Notes: generated by a model not told the origin, from the sequence alone. Numbered from the stretch's first letter, positions 21,813 to 34,927 are shown. The stretch: DNA of 64,000 nucleotides from Lithobates sylvaticus (GCA_028564925.1 CM053031.1:102484031-102548030), one strand, 5' to 3'. A program made the numbers and translations.

Positions 21813-22213
21813 GACCCAGTTCACACTGATGCGATGCGGAATTTGCAGCAAGTTCTGTGCGGATTCTGCACCACAGGCAAATCACACCCCATTCATGTGA
21901 ATCGATGTAGGTGTGTACAACACGTTAAGTTAAGGACACCTCTAAATTGGTGAAAATCGTGAAAAACACAGCACAATTTGCAGAATCGGATCACTTGAGT
22001 GTGAACACTCATACAATCCGATTCTGGTGCGGCCAAAAAAAAAGGGTCCTGAGGGTTTTTGGTGCGATTTGAGACATATTTGATTTTGAGCCATACGGAA
22101 CAATGGCTCAAAACGCACTGCTGAAGATTTGCATGTGATATAAACAGGAATGCGATGCGATTCCTGTGCAAAATCGCATACCATTCCCTGCACTGCATAG
22201 TGTTAACTGGGGC
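21813..22213. mobile_element. PIF/Harbinger-like MITE of the CAGTTCACACT type
   Basis: TAA (21810-21812) then GACCCAGTTCACACTGATGC. The right end CATAGTGTTAACTGGGGC is followed by TAA (22214-22216). TIRs are imperfect, but the TAA duplication is exact. The interior repeats GATGCGATGCG and AATCGCAT motifs. Non-coding. Confidence 0.65.
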
Positions 22214-22258
22214 TAAAGGCTGGGTTCCCCTTTTTAAAAAAAAATAAACAAACATATA

Positions 22259-23873
22259 CAGTATCTCACAAAAGTGAGTACCCCCTCACATTTTTGTAAA
22301 TATTTTATTATATCTTTTCATGTGACAACACTGAAGAAATTACACTTTGCTACAATGTAAAGTAGTACAGCTTGTATAACAATGCACCTTTGCTATTCCC
22401 TCAAAATAACTCACACACAGCCATTAATGTCCAACCCCCTGGCAACAAAAGTGAGTACACCCCTAAGTGAAATTGTCAAAATTGGGTCCAATTAGCCATT
22501 TTCCCTCCCTGGTGTCATGTGACTTGTTAGTGTTACAAGATCTCAGTTGTGAATGGGGAGCAGGTGTGTTAAATTTGGTGGTATTGCTCTCTCTCATCAC
22601 TCTCTCATACTGGTCACTGGAGATTCAACATGGCACCTCATGGCAAAGTACTCTCTAAGGATCTGAAAAAATGAATTGTTGCTCTATATAGAGATGACCT
22701 AGCCTATAAGAAGATTGCTAAGACCCTGAAACTGAGCTGCAGCACAGTGGCCAAGACCATACAGCGGTTTAACAGGACAGGTTCCACTCAGAACAGGCCT
22801 TGTCATGGTCGACCAAAGAAGTTGAGTGCACATGCTCAGCGTCATATCCAGAGGTTGTTTTGGGGAAATAGACATATAAGTACTGCCAGCATTGCTGCAG
22901 AGGTTGAAGAGGTGGGGGGTCAGCCTGTCAGTGCTCAGACCATACGCCGCACACTGCATCAAATTGATCTGCATGGCTGTCGTCCCAGAAGGAAGCACAA
23001 GAAATCCTGCAAAGAGTTTGCTGAAGACAAGCAGACTAAGCACATGGATTACTAGAACCATGTAATGTGGTCTGATGAGAACAAGATAAACTTATTTGGT
23101 TCAGAGGGCGTCAAGCGTGTGTGGTGGCAACCAGGTGAGAAGTACAAAGACAAGAGTGTCTTGCCTACAGTCAAGCATGGTGGTGGGAGTGTCATAGTCT
23201 GGGGTTGCATGAGTGCTGCCAGCACTGGGGAGCTTCAGTTCATTGAGGGAACCATGAATCCCAACATGTACTGCAACATACTGAAGCAGAGCATGATCCC
23301 CTCCCTTCAGAGACTGGGCCACAGGGCAGTATTCCAACACAATAACGACCCCAAACACACCTCCAAGACGACCCCTGCCTTGCTAAAGAAGCTGAGGGTA
23401 AAGGTGATGGATTGGCCAAGCAGGTCTCCAGACCTAAACCCTATTGAGCATCTGTGGGGCGTCCTCAAATGGAAGGTGGATGAGTACAAATTCTCTAACA
23501 TCCACCAGCTCTGTGATGTCGTCATGGAGAAGTGAAAGAGGACTCCAGTGGCAACCTGTGAATCTCTGGTGAACTCCATGCACAAGAGGGTTAAGGCAGT
23601 GCTGGAAAATAATAGTGGCCACACAAAATATTGACACTTTGGGCCCAATTTGGACATTTTCACTTGGAGGTGTACTCACTTTTGTTGCCAGCGGTTTGAC
23701 ATTAATGGCTGTGTGTTTTATTGAGGGGACAGCAAATTTGCACCGTTATACAAGCTGTACACTCACCACTTTGGATTGTAGCAAAGTGTAATTTCTTCAG
23801 TGTTGTCACATGAAAAGATATAATAAAATATTTACAAAAATGTGAGGGGTGTTCTCACTTTTGTGAGATACTG
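22259..23873 (+). mobile_element. Tc1-like transposon, copy 2 (dead)
   Basis: CAGTATCTCACAAAAGTGAG at the left and its inverted copy at the right, flanked by TA (22257-22258 and 23874-23875). 1615 bp; same family as 1001-2605. TIRs carry the inner direct repeat expected for this group. The transposase frame is continuous in phase but interrupted. Confidence 0.9.
22630..23634 (+). pseudogene. Tc1 transposase, degenerate (copy 2)
   Basis: Starts MAPHGKVLSKDLKK at 22630 and ends HTKY then TGA at 23632-23634. The whole length stays in one phase, with stops at 22672-22674, 23053-23055 and 23533-23535 and an 18-bp in-frame loss after PRRK relative to copy 1. The N-terminal DNA-binding segment, GRPKK linker, [21 protein letters not shown] and [11 protein letters not shown] are visible. 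The catalytic second Asp (GAT in copy 1) is Asn here (AAT at 23341-23343), so the active site is also lost. Confidence 0.9.
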
Positions 23874-23875
23874 TA

Positions 23876-24191
23876 TGTGCAGGAAAAAAAATATCTGCAT
23901 TTATTTATTTATTTTTACACAAGCCCGCAAAGTGATTGTTGGTGCAATGCCAGGCTCCTACAGACTCTTTCTCCAAATCTATGCCCATACAGAGGTACAG
24001 CTTCCTGTTGCAAAGCTTGAGAAGGTGGCAATGGCCTACAAGTGCAGTGATTACCACAGTCGTGCTCCAGTGAGAACTACAAGTTCGTCTCCTGTGGTGG
24101 AGGATATGACTTGTACTCTATATAATCACAGATGTCTGTGAATGAATGACAGACTGAGGCTGCAGGGAAGAAGAACATTACACCTGTAATC
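23876..24191. other. No gene seen; probable old repeat
   Basis: The open frame ending HSRAPVRTTSSSPVVEDMTC resembles a dispersed frog repeat I have a faint memory of, not a host protein. No ends could be placed. Confidence 0.35.
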
Positions 24192-24575
24192 CAGTGTTAA
24201 TTTTCACCTCAAATTTCGATTTTATTTAAGGCAGTCTTTTACTAAAATGCCATTTTAGTTTATTCGTATTTTAGTCATCTGAATTGCTTACGTTTTATTC
24301 ATATTTTAGTCAACTAAAATCTTCTGTACATTTTAGTCGACTAAAATCGAATGAAATCGCATTAAGCTAATGCATTATTTAAGCATTTCTCTAGAATTGA
24401 CAAACTCATTATATACTCCTGGAGTAAAAATATGTTATAATTTATGGTATTAAGGTTTAAACATGCACTGCAGACACAGATTTAGCTGTTGTGATATATA
24501 ACTTATTTATTAAAAAAAAAAACAAGTTTAATGAACAAACAAAAATATAACTTTTTGACACATAGAAGTGCAACT
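24192..24575. mobile_element. hAT-like left end, TTTTAGTCGACTAAAA family
   Basis: Begins CAGTGTTAATTTTCACCTCA and carries the repeated TTTTAGTC / GACTAAAAT motif. Another left end of this family starts at 35061 and a right end finishes at 36244. The 8 bp before this left end (CTGTAATC) differ by two transitions from the 8 bp after the 36244 right end (CTGTGGTC). Confidence 0.5.
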
Positions 24576-24579
24576 TTAA

Positions 24580-24690
24580 CCACTTCCCGCCCAAGGCCGT
24601 CATATGAGGTTGTGGGCTTTGAGTGGAGAGATCTGAATGATGCCTGAAAAACAATCATAGTGACTGTTCAGCATCCCGCTCCCAACCTCC
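24580..24690. mobile_element. piggyBac-like TTAA element, left-end fragment
   Basis: TTAA (24576-24579) then CCACTTCCCGCCCAAGGCCG, TCATATGA and GATCTGAATGATGCCTG, matching the left part of 39774-40989. It breaks off near 24690, where retroviral fossil sequence begins. Confidence 0.6.
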
Positions 24691-24799
24691 TATAACTCTT
24701 TACTGTAAATACGGGTTGGGATTAGGCAGGCTTGCTCACAATGGCCTTTCCTACCACAACTTGGCTTCAGCGGTATTTCAGGGCTCTGAATTGGCAGCA

Positions 24800-27700
24800 A
24801 AGCCTCTAACTTGTATAAAGAGACCTCACCGTCAATTCATCCCTCAACTTGCCTAGATAAATGGGAGACCCTTCTATATAAATATCGAGTCTAACATATA
24901 TAAACCTGAAACAATGACAAACCACTAAATTCCATCCCTGTGCCTGGATTTCAGAGACCATCCCCAGGGAAAACCATGCACCTCTGTCTACTGTTAGGTT
25001 CAAGGATCACTCTAGTTCCACGACTAACATTATATCAGTATCCTTTAGGACAAAGAAACAAACTCATCTATGTCCCAAATAATACCCAGGTGCTTCCTTC
25101 CCAGCAATTATCTTTCCATCCAGAACACAGAGTAAAATATCCCCAACATTTATCGTTCACCACCGTGTATTGACCTGGCACACAAAGGACATCATGACCA
25201 TGCTTCAGAGGGAAATATCAATCTGCCTCCAGCTACCATTCTCTCTGATCACATGTGGGCAATTTAGCCTCAAATGCAACAAGGTAGAATCCCCAGTTAG
25301 TAAGCCTATTGATACCACCGACTATACAGACCAAGTCTGCACTTCTGTATATGGGATCAATGAGGAAGCATAGCACCTTTCATTATCCAAACTAGCACAG
25401 CCCATCCAGGCATTCAACCACCACTTTGGATTAGTGTAAGAGATCTGTTTTGGGAAAATCTTACTGAGCTGTGATGCTAACTCATAAGGCCACTGCCCCT
25501 CATACAGAGACTGTACAATAAAGAGTTTGTTCCTCAGGATTCCGATGTCCACTCCATTAACAACACCCATCCCAGCTCCTATTCCCCCCAATGTAGTGCT
25601 GAATACATTCCTTCTCTTTCGATTACTCCTCAGAAATAAGCATCCTGAATGCCTTCTGTGTCTGCACATCTCTGGGAGTAAGCCACTGTTACAATGACCA
25701 CATTGATTCAGTGTATACTCAGCACATATAGGGTAATAGGATTTGACCAACCATTGCGAGACGTTAAAGCGCCATGTGGTGAAGGCATACTGTACCCTGG
25801 TAGCCAGCGTTTGTTCTCTTTATCTAATGGAGCGTGCTTCTGTGTGTATTCACTGGCATTACCTGTGCAAGGTTCCAACCTCTTAGGTGAGACATCAACC
25901 AGGTGTATCTCCTCCATATCCAGCTCTGGTGTCCCACATGTCCAGTACCCGAGAACCTCTCTGTAGGACTGCTAAGATTGAGACACCACCCCTACAAGGT
26001 AATTTTCACCCCATTGATGTGTCACCTGGCCAACAGGCATCTTACTTATGCGTAAGTGCCAGTCTCCTGGGTACATGCACCATATTACTTCAGTAATGTC
26101 AATACATATCCCACATTAACAACATGATTTCCTTCTTCCAACAAAAAAAACATATTCTACATTTCCTGTTCTGATGGATTGGATAGGTTATATTCCTTCC
26201 CCAACCTCCAACCCATTGCACTTGTATTCACAGTACGTTTGCATTCATAAATGACAGGAGAGACTCCGGCAAAATGTTTCACCAATCTTGTTGCTGGGCA
26301 AAGTCTTTCAGATGCAGCATTAGCACTAAATTGTCCATAAGGAAAAGAAACCTTATATTGCAAGTTATATTGTTTGTCCCTTCTCTCCTGAATGTTTATC
26401 AGAACAAATTTGCGGTGTGGCATGGCACAGACAAACTGCCAACCAGATGAACATCTTTCATCTCTGTTTCAGAAACCTCTCCAATCTCGCTCCACCAGGA
26501 CTCTGGAAGTGAAAACAAGAGCAGAATAAAATTCTTATCCACAATATCTATTTGCTTGCTATGTTTACTTATAGTTCCCTACTTGGAACCCAGGAACTTA
26601 GTATTCCTGGCTCCTGAAACTCTGAACAAATTATCAGCACAACCATGCTTACTTTAGGATGAACCCACTCTAAAATGGATCCCCATGGTATGAGCAAAAA
26701 TTTAAAAAAAAACGAACGTGAATGTTGTTTCTCAGAAATTCTAATTTAACATTTTTAAAAACCAATGCATTTATCTATACCTTAAGACCTATGCACCAAC
26801 TCCGCTTATAGGTGGACAAAGCCTAAACCTTGTGGAACTTTTTCCACCTGAATGAAAATAAAAACAAATAAAAAAACTACAATAACTCCAGCGGCTAGAA
26901 TGGCTTCCTACCAACTCTTGTCTTAAACAAAATGTATTCAGCTGCTAATTGAGGACATAGCCAATGACCCCACTTTCAGGTGGACTAGACCTAACAATTT
27001 TTTCACCTGAACAAAACAAAAATGAAATAAATGAATAATAACAAAAAATAAAAACATCACTTGCAGCAACACTAGCATTTGGCTTTTCTACATGTTCTTT
27101 CAGAGCCTCTATCTTTGCTAAGCACTGAGCATGTGTGGAGGAGAACTCCATGGCTGACTGGGCTTCATGTAATTCCTACCTAAGCATCATTATAATACGC
27201 TCACTCTCAGCCTCTCTCTGATTCAAGGAGGCAATGCAACTTTCTCTTTGTTTACACGTTTCCTCTAATTCATTAATTTTCTGTTCCAATACACGTTTCT
27301 CAGTCACTAATTGTGCAATGTGATCACAAACATTTGCATCTGCCTTTGCAACCATTGTTAATATATTCTTATTTACACTTTGTACCTGCTCCAATAATTG
27401 CTTACTCTCAGTACACCATTGGCCTTCTTTCGCCATAGCAAAGTCTTTCATTTTCAATAACAAGCATACAACATTGGCCACCTTCGCTTTCCTGCCTTTT
27501 TTTAGAAGACTTTTTATGTTTTATCTGATCATTATGAATATTACATTGTCTCATTAACGCATTAAATTGGTGCGTTAAAGCATTTTCTGCCACAGTGTTA
27601 GAATTTAACATAGGCATGTCTTTTTAAGAAAATCTTCAATGACCTTCATTGATATGCTAATTAGTCCACACTGAAGGTTGCTCAACTAGTCTATGCAACA

Positions 27701-29138
27701 GTTACAGACACAAGACACACAGAGACACAGACACACAGATAAAGCTGTTTAAAAGCTAACGTTGACTTGTAGCAGTTCCATACCAGGAGACATGCACACT
27801 CTTAATCAATGCCTTACTATCTCCTTATTACCACTGATTTTAGCCCTATTATCTCAGAATGCAGGCCACATTGAACTTCTATTGGAACAGAGAGCCATTT
27901 CACTCTCACGTGGGGAAAATAAATAAATAAACTAATAAAAAAATAAAAAAAAATCTATATTTCTCCCACTTTCTCCTCAAAGATGTGTGATTTATCCTGT
28001 CAATCTGCAGGCTACATCAGATAACCAAGGGTGATCAGCCCCTCACTCGCCACCACACTTGACCAGCTACACAGGCCTAAAACAATTTGTATTAGCAATA
28101 CAATAAACGTTAACACATACACATATACCAGCCAAAAATCTCACCAGGTTTTGCGCATCCGCTCACTGATGAAATATTTCATAGAACTTTCAGGACCAAT
28201 CACGCAGGGCTTCAGAATTCACGAACCAGCGCAAATTCACAGTAGAGAAGGCTTTCAGTTCTCAGTGTAGTTGAGGACTCCTTAGCTTATTGGGACTCAA
28301 GACAAAAATACATTAGGGTTTGGATTCTGTGCAGAAAAATTCCACAAGCCTTCTGGGGTGCCAATTGAAATAAATTCTAAACTAATTATTATTATGCAAG
28401 GGTGGTTACGGATTCCCTCTATTTATTGCATATATGTATTAACTTGTCTATTCCTATAGTTAGCTAGTCTATAAAACTCTAATAAAGTTACTATTGATAA
28501 GCACAATGATATAAGGTTAGCTATGAAAACAAACACACTGCTTAATAAAACAATGTCTTATTTATTTCCCAAGAAAATAGGAAAATTCTAACATGAAAAT
28601 GCTATAAAGCATATTACACAAGAACATCAAATATACTTATCGCAAGGCTGTCCTCTAAATATTGTCTCGTCAGCTGGGCTCAAAATGGTAACAGAGAGCC
28701 ATGAGGCTCAGTGAGCCATCAGGTACGAGCCAAGAGCGAAAAAGGACGATTTCCCTTCTGTGTGCACTTTTTATACATTCAATCAGACCAACTTGTAACC
28801 ACCCCCACTAGCCTCCTGTCTAATGAGATATTGCCAAGAGGTAGTCCTTTTAATATATTATATTTCTGTCCGCCCTGCTGTATTGGCCTCTAGGGGCAGT
28901 TCTTAGCTTGCCCTTTGATCTTCTGTAGCAGGACATTCATCAATCATCTTGTCAGCTATGGTCCTTTTTGAAGCTTGCTTGCAGAGCTAATCAAGGATTT
29001 CCATCACACCAGTTGGTCAGGAGCCAAGCATTTGTTCTACAATGCTTTGATGTGCAACTTGTTACATTCCAGTCACCTGGTATCAACCAGAAAGAGAAAC
29101 TCCAGAAATATGATATTAAACCATGTTGCATTCCAACA
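24800..29138 (-). mobile_element. Endogenous retrovirus-like fossil with an env-like region (minus strand)
   Basis: Read on minus, in order: an LTR (29138-28366), a possible primer site, a coiled-coil-rich region (about 27617-26945) and an envelope-like region (about 26450-24806). The env-like part has a basic SNRKRR cleavage-type motif followed by GGIGAGMG, as in retroviral transmembrane subunits. I did not recognise pol or a second LTR. It is broken, with several interruptions. Epsilon/ERV1-like affinity is a guess. It abuts the L1 in the same orientation. Confidence 0.6.
28366..29138 (-). mobile_element. Probable 5' LTR of the retroviral fossil
   Basis: 773 bp, starting TGTTGGAATGCAACATGG and ending CA on minus. 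TATAAA lies at 28769-28774 and AATAAA at 28561-28566 (minus sense). Two bases after its end a TGGCACCCCAGAAGG stretch begins, placed where a tRNA primer-binding site should be. The outer edge meets L1 coding sequence. Confidence 0.6.
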
Positions 29139-29145
29139 GATTCCT

Positions 29146-32100
29146 GTGTGCGCATGCAGATGGATGACTTCAGGGAAAGGTGGATAATGTTTTGGCGTTG
29201 GGTAGCTGTGAAGGTCTTATCAACGTCCCTTTCCCATTTTCTAAGGCTTGGCATGATAAAATCATCTGGAGGGAAGATCAGCAATGCGTACATCTTCGAT
29301 AGGGTGTGAGGGAGGGGTTCTTTGTCTTCACAGTACGATTCAGAGTCCACTGGCTGCGGAAAATGAGTCGGGGGACCCAGGGTGTGGAAGAAGTGGTGAA
29401 GCTGAAGTGCTTGCCAGAAAGGTAGCTTATACTGACCATCCGGCAGCATCAACATGGAGAGCGTGGGCCAGGCTTTAGTAATCAGAAAATGGGAAGCTTT
29501 GAAGCAGTCCCCCTCCCGGAGGTCCCGAAATGGGCAGTGTTCCACCCCTGGCGGGAATCTGGGGTTTCCCAATATGGGAAATGGGTTTCATACAAGCTAT
29601 GTGTCCAACACGAAGAGTAGGACCTATAGTAGGATGAAACTTGAGGAAAGCTGGTAAGGAAGCATAGCACCATGGCGCCCTGTTCAGCGGGATAGGGCTA
29701 AACTGCTGTTCTACGTGTGTTCATAGTTTAAGGTCCTTTAAGGTCCTTGTGTCTGCACCAATCTATTACCCTGCCCAGATGGGCCGCTTGGTAGTATTTG
29801 AAAGTGTCCGGGGCGGCTACCCCCCCCCCCCCATAGATTTAAGGTAGTGTCAGGAGGCATCTACCAATCCTAGGCCATTTGTTTTCCCAGGTGAACTTGG
29901 TAAAGAGGGAATTGATTTGGCAAAAGAAGGTTGAAGGGATGGAGATGGGAAGAGTCTGAAAGAGGAACAGGAATTTTGGCAGGATGCTTATTTTGATGAT
30001 GTTACAGCATCCAAACCATGAATGCAATCCTCGATTTCATTTGTCTAAAATGGAGCCGACTTCACTGAGCAGCGGTGGAAAGTTCACCTTAAATGTAACG
30101 GCTAAGTTTTGTGGGATGTGGGTGCCCAGATACTTCAACGCAGAGGAGGTCCAAAGGGGAGAGCAAGGTGACTCCCATTGCCTCCAATTTGGAATAATTC
30201 ATTTTCATATTTGATAGTGCTCCGTATTGATCAAATTCTTTCAGAAGATTTGGCAAAGAGATGTGAGGATTGGTCAGAGAAACTAGTAGATCGTCCGCAT
30301 AGGCAGAGACTATGGGAAAGGTAGCCCACTTGAATGCCAGAGACATCTGGGTTTATCCTAATCCTTTTTAGGAAGGGCTTCAACGAGAGGGAGAATAGGA
30401 GTGGTGAGAGTGGGCATCCCTGACGGGTGCCGTTAAAGATGGGAAACAGCTCTGAAAACACCCAATTCACCTTAACCGCAGCTCAAGGTTAAGAGTATGT
30501 GCTAGATATCCAGCAGAGCATCTGCTCTCCAAAACCCATGTGCCTCAGGACCGCAAACGAAAAGGCCCAGTGCACCATATCGAAGGCCTTCTCCACATCG
30601 GTGCTGAGGAAGGCGCAGGGGGAGCCCTTTTAATTAGCGAAGTGAACCAAATTGAACACTTTGATCGCGTTGTAGCTTGCTTCGCGGATAGGGATAAAGC
30701 CCACTTGATCTAGATGGACTAATTGGGGGTAACAAGGATTGCAGCCGAGAGGCAAGTATCTGGGTGAAGAGCTTCAAGTCCACATTAAGCAAAGAGATCG
30801 GCCGGTAACTTCCGCAAACAGAGGGATCTTTCCCTTCTTTTGGGATAACTGAGACATGTGCTAAGAGTGATTCCAGTGGGAATAAAGCAGCCTGTCCTAG
30901 GCCATTAAATACTTTTACTATATGTGGACCTAACAGGGGTAGGAGGGTCCTGTAGTATTGTATAGTGAACCCGTCTGGGCTAGGTGCTTTGCTGTGTTTG
31001 GCTGACTTTACAGTCCCACTCAGCTGCTCAATGGGAGATGGGGACCTCAAGCTCACCCCGAATTGGAGACGGGAGGTGCGATAGATGTGCCGAAGAGAGG
31101 TATTCTTTTATGGAGGAGGAGGAGGAGGGAGGAAAGGGTGGACTGTTGTATAGGAAGGAATAAAATTCCCCAAACGTATGGGCGATATCTTTGGGTAAAA
31201 AGAGTTTTCGCTCGTCAGAATCCTTAATATATGGGATATAGGAAGCCTTACATTGGTCTCTGAGGGCCCGGGCTAGCCATTTTCCCCATTTGTCACCAGA
31301 TTCGTACATCTTCTTGCACGATTGGAGTGCTGCTTTAGCTTTGTAGCAAAGGAGGTCAGAGACCTGCCGATGGAGATGAGCAAGTTCGGTGCCACAACAG
31401 GGTCTAGTGACCTTTTATGCTGCAGTTCAAGAACCTGGATAGCAGCCAGCAGTTTTGTCAGTTGCGCTTCTTTTGCCTTTTTAATACAGGATCCGTGTTT
31501 GATCAGAATTTCCCGTATGACTGCTTTATGGGCTTCCCACAACATGCCCGGTTCACTCTCTGGGATAGCATTTGTTTGAAAGTAAGCCATGATTTCTTGG
31601 ACCATCTCATTCAAGACCTCTGGGATCTGCAACAGGCTCTCGTTTAGTCACCATTGCCAGTCCGTGGTGGCGTTAGAGTTAGACAGAGAGAGACGCAGCA
31701 TGACAGGCGCGTGATCAGACCAGGTTATGTGGCCAATAGAAACGTCTTGGATGAGAGATAATAGTTGGTGTGGTACCAGAAAGAGGTCTATTCAAGAGTA
31801 CAACTGGTGAGGTGAGGGGTAGAGAAGAAAGAGTAACCTTGTTCACCAGCATGTAAAATGCGCCAGGCATCCACTAACTGCAGATTGTGAAGTTTTTGTT
31901 GTATACGTTTCCTAGAGCTAAGGGGAACAGGGGAAGAACCAGAAGATGTATCCATACAGGAATCAAGCGGAACATTCAAGTCACCTCCAAGGATCAATTT
32001 ACCTTCTGCAAACTCCACCAGCTTCGAGAGGGTTGTGCATAAAAACGAGTCTTGATGAATATTTGGTGTATAGACGGTAGCCAATGTCACTTTGCTGCCA

Positions 32101-32400
32101 CCAATATGCCCTTTAAGAAAGAGGTACCGCCCCCCGTGTCAAAGCAACTGTTGGAAAGAGACCAAGGGATTACAACTGAAGATCACGATAGAAACGCCTT
32201 TAGATTTTGCCTCCCGATTGGTGGCAGGGTAGACACAGAGAAAGAATCTGTTTTGAAGGAAGGGAAGTCCCCCCCATCCTAAAATTAGTTTCTTGCTCTA
32301 CGTCAGTACGAGAGGGTTTCAGATCATTAAGAAGCATTCTTCGCTTCTCTGGGACATCAAGTCCCTTAGCATTTAGGGAGGTAACTTGCACTGCATCCAT
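29146..32400 (-). pseudogene. L1 ORF2 protein (endonuclease + reverse transcriptase), degenerate
   Basis: On minus, MDAVQVTSLNAKGLDVPEKR (from 32400) begins an APE-type endonuclease; VYTPN and ILGGDLNVPLD (around 32090-31970) continue it. The RT region gives SPDGFTIQYY, VIPKEGKDPSVCGSYRPISL (about 30,980-30,780), GTRQGCPLSPLLF (about 30,430) and the catalytic AYADD (YADD at 30301-30290). The tail has FTATQRQNIIHLSLKSSICM (about 29,210-29,150), then ends. Pieces lie in different frames with stops between them. Normal ORF2 would run further 3', with a Cys-rich C-terminus. Confidence 0.85.
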
Positions 32401-33757
32401 CTCCTCTGGGGAGGTGTGAGAGACAAAAAAAAGGGGGGGGGGGATAAGAAAGGAAGAAGAAAAGAGGGAACAGAACAGGAAGGGGTAGTAGGGGTTCAGA
32501 TAGCACTTACTACAGAACACTTACTACAAAACACTTAGGTTCATGCAAGTGCAGGCCTATGTGGGGAAGTGGGTGGCAACAGCTAGGAAGACAGAGCCTG
32601 TGCCAGGACCCTTCAGCATTGGAATAGGTACAAATATATAGCAGCAGAAAATAACCTAGTAGCAAAACTATAAGAAGGAAGGCAAACCATTAACATATAA
32701 TTATTAGATAACAACCCTTAAGGTCAAATGCAGAGCACTCCTAGTGGGGTGTGAACTAACATTTCCCCCCCCCCACTAGTCTACAAATTGTGACAGGGAA
32801 CACAGTGAAACCCAGCACTGAACATATCTGCTACCTTGCCCTAAATAGGGAGAGAGGAGGGCCAGCTTCTCGAGGCCACATCAACGCCCAGCGATGCAGT
32901 CCAAGGAAGCGCGACCACCCATCTCCCCAGAGGGAGGCTGCGATGCCCACAGAGTTACCTCCCTCCCGACCCGTACCATGTCCCCCCAACCCCTTCCCCA
33001 AAGGAAGTTCACTTCAGACATATAAATTAGTCGCCCATCAGTCCCCCCAAGCCACAATCCCCCAGCAGGGCTGAAGTTGCACCGACCTCTCCTGAGTTAT
33101 CAAATGACAGTGGGGGAAGGAGGGAAAGAAGTTGTCTCTATAAAGGTCATGGTAAGCTGCTCAGTCCCCAGGTGGGGGGCCTCCTCGAGATCCGTGCATT
33201 CCATAAAAATAAAAAAAAGAGACATTTTACCTAGTGAGGATAGATGGTCTGCCATAAAATGACCGGCTAGAAAACCTGCTACATTAAAACCATCTGCTAT
33301 CAATTATGTTGCTGACCTTACAAATACGGGTTAAACATACCACACATGATTCATAGCTTATGCATTAAAGACATATATAGGCAGCATATAGCAGCACATA
33401 TAAGCAGGTACATTTCCAAAAGCCCTTCTAAGGGCAGCAGTGTCGATAATCGTATGAGCCCTCGGGGGTGGGGGGGGCGAGAACAGACCCATGGCAGTCC
33501 ACGTGCAGGAAAAAATTGAGGAGCAAAGCCCTCCAGAGCTCTACTATGCAGGTCCAGAGATGGCCCCGGGTACCAATTCAGGCAGGGTGAGTCCACCGTG
33601 GAGAATGGACCAGAAAAATGCAGGAACAAAGCCTGTCTCATCAATAGTCAGAGTTTGATGGTGAGTGCACTGGGTATAGCAAAAACTGTCAGAGTACATC
33701 TCACCTTACAGGTAATGCCAAAGATATCAGTTTGCGGAGCAGAACAGGCGGCCTGCT

Positions 33758-34927
33758 TTATGTAAAGTCCTGGGAGGGTCTAGGACTCACGGTCACCAGG
33801 CACAGAGGAATTTCGGGATTCACGTCACCCACGCTTGCACAGGGGAGGGAGCCAGGCAGTGCAGAGGAGGGAGCCGAACGGGGTGTTGGCCTCCGTAATG
33901 GCTGCAGCCAGTTGGGGACCAGAAAAGCATCAGTTTCTAGGAATGCAAACAGTCCCTGTAGGTCAGCAGGGTCGAACAGACCAAAGGAGGCTGGGCCCTT
34001 CCACACTGTCAATAACATAGGTAAGCCTCACCGATAGGTACAGCCTAACTGCCGCAGCCTGTCCAGGAAGGGATGCAGAAAAGCCCGCCACTGCAGGGTA
34101 GCCCTGGACAGGTCAGGCAGAATTTTCACAGGTGCTCCGTCAAAAACAATGTCACCTACCTCCCAGGCTTTGCTCCCATAAGGATCAGATCCTTATGGGA
34201 GTAGTGATGCAGGCGACAGATGACATCTCTAGGTCAGTTCGGATCTGGGGAGCGAGGACCGAGAGTACTCTGTAGAATTCCAGGTCTTGGGGGGGGGTGA
34301 TGGAAGTAGCCAGCTGACGACAGATATCTAGGAGCGTGGGTTGCAGGGACTTCTGTCCTGTGGCCTCTGGGATGCCCCGCAATCTCAGGTTATTGAGGTG
34401 GCTTCGGTCCTCGAGCTCCTCTGTGTGTATCTGCAGTGTGGTAATCTGAGATGTCTGTGAGGACTGCGCCTTCTCCAGCTGTGATACACGGCTCTCCAGG
34501 GATATCAGGGACGTTTTGCCTGAGGAGATCTGATCAGATAGCAACTGGACATCTGCTTTGATGGAATGGAAGTCTCTGACGTGTGCCTCCTCCAGCTGGA
34601 GAATCAGCGCCTCCATGTCTGCTCGCATCGGCAGTGCCTGGAGAGCCCTGAGATCCTGGTCTCCCGTTACAGAAGGCGGGGGGAGCTGATGGGCCCGGGG
34701 AGGCTGTAGGTTGAGACGGCAGGTCCCCAGGAAAGCCGATAGGGAGTCTGAGGCGGTCAGCAAGGCAGGGGGAGCCCCCATCTGTAGGCCCAGTGAGACC
34801 CATCCACGTGTCTCTGCAGTGCGGGCCCGCAGCATGTAAGCCTGGGATCTGGGAAATAATTGCGGTATTTCCGACCGGGGGAAGTTCCGTAAGTGCCCTT
34901 CACCTTCCACTTCTTCTTTGTGCTCAT
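33758..34927 (-). pseudogene. L1 ORF1 protein, degenerate
   Basis: The likely start is MSTKKKWKVKGTYG at 34927; the frame then shifts into a 241-codon stretch ending at 34185. That stretch has a heptad-rich coiled coil (ISLESRVSQLEKAQSSQTSQ region) followed by LEDRSHLNNLRLRGIPEATG, the hallmark start of the ORF1p RNA-recognition domain. The C-terminal domain continues in other frames below 34185 (KILPDLSRATLQWRAF, then WKGPASFGLFDPADLQ). ORF1p binds L1 RNA as a trimeric chaperone. At least two frameshifts are needed to explain the pieces. Confidence 0.8.
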
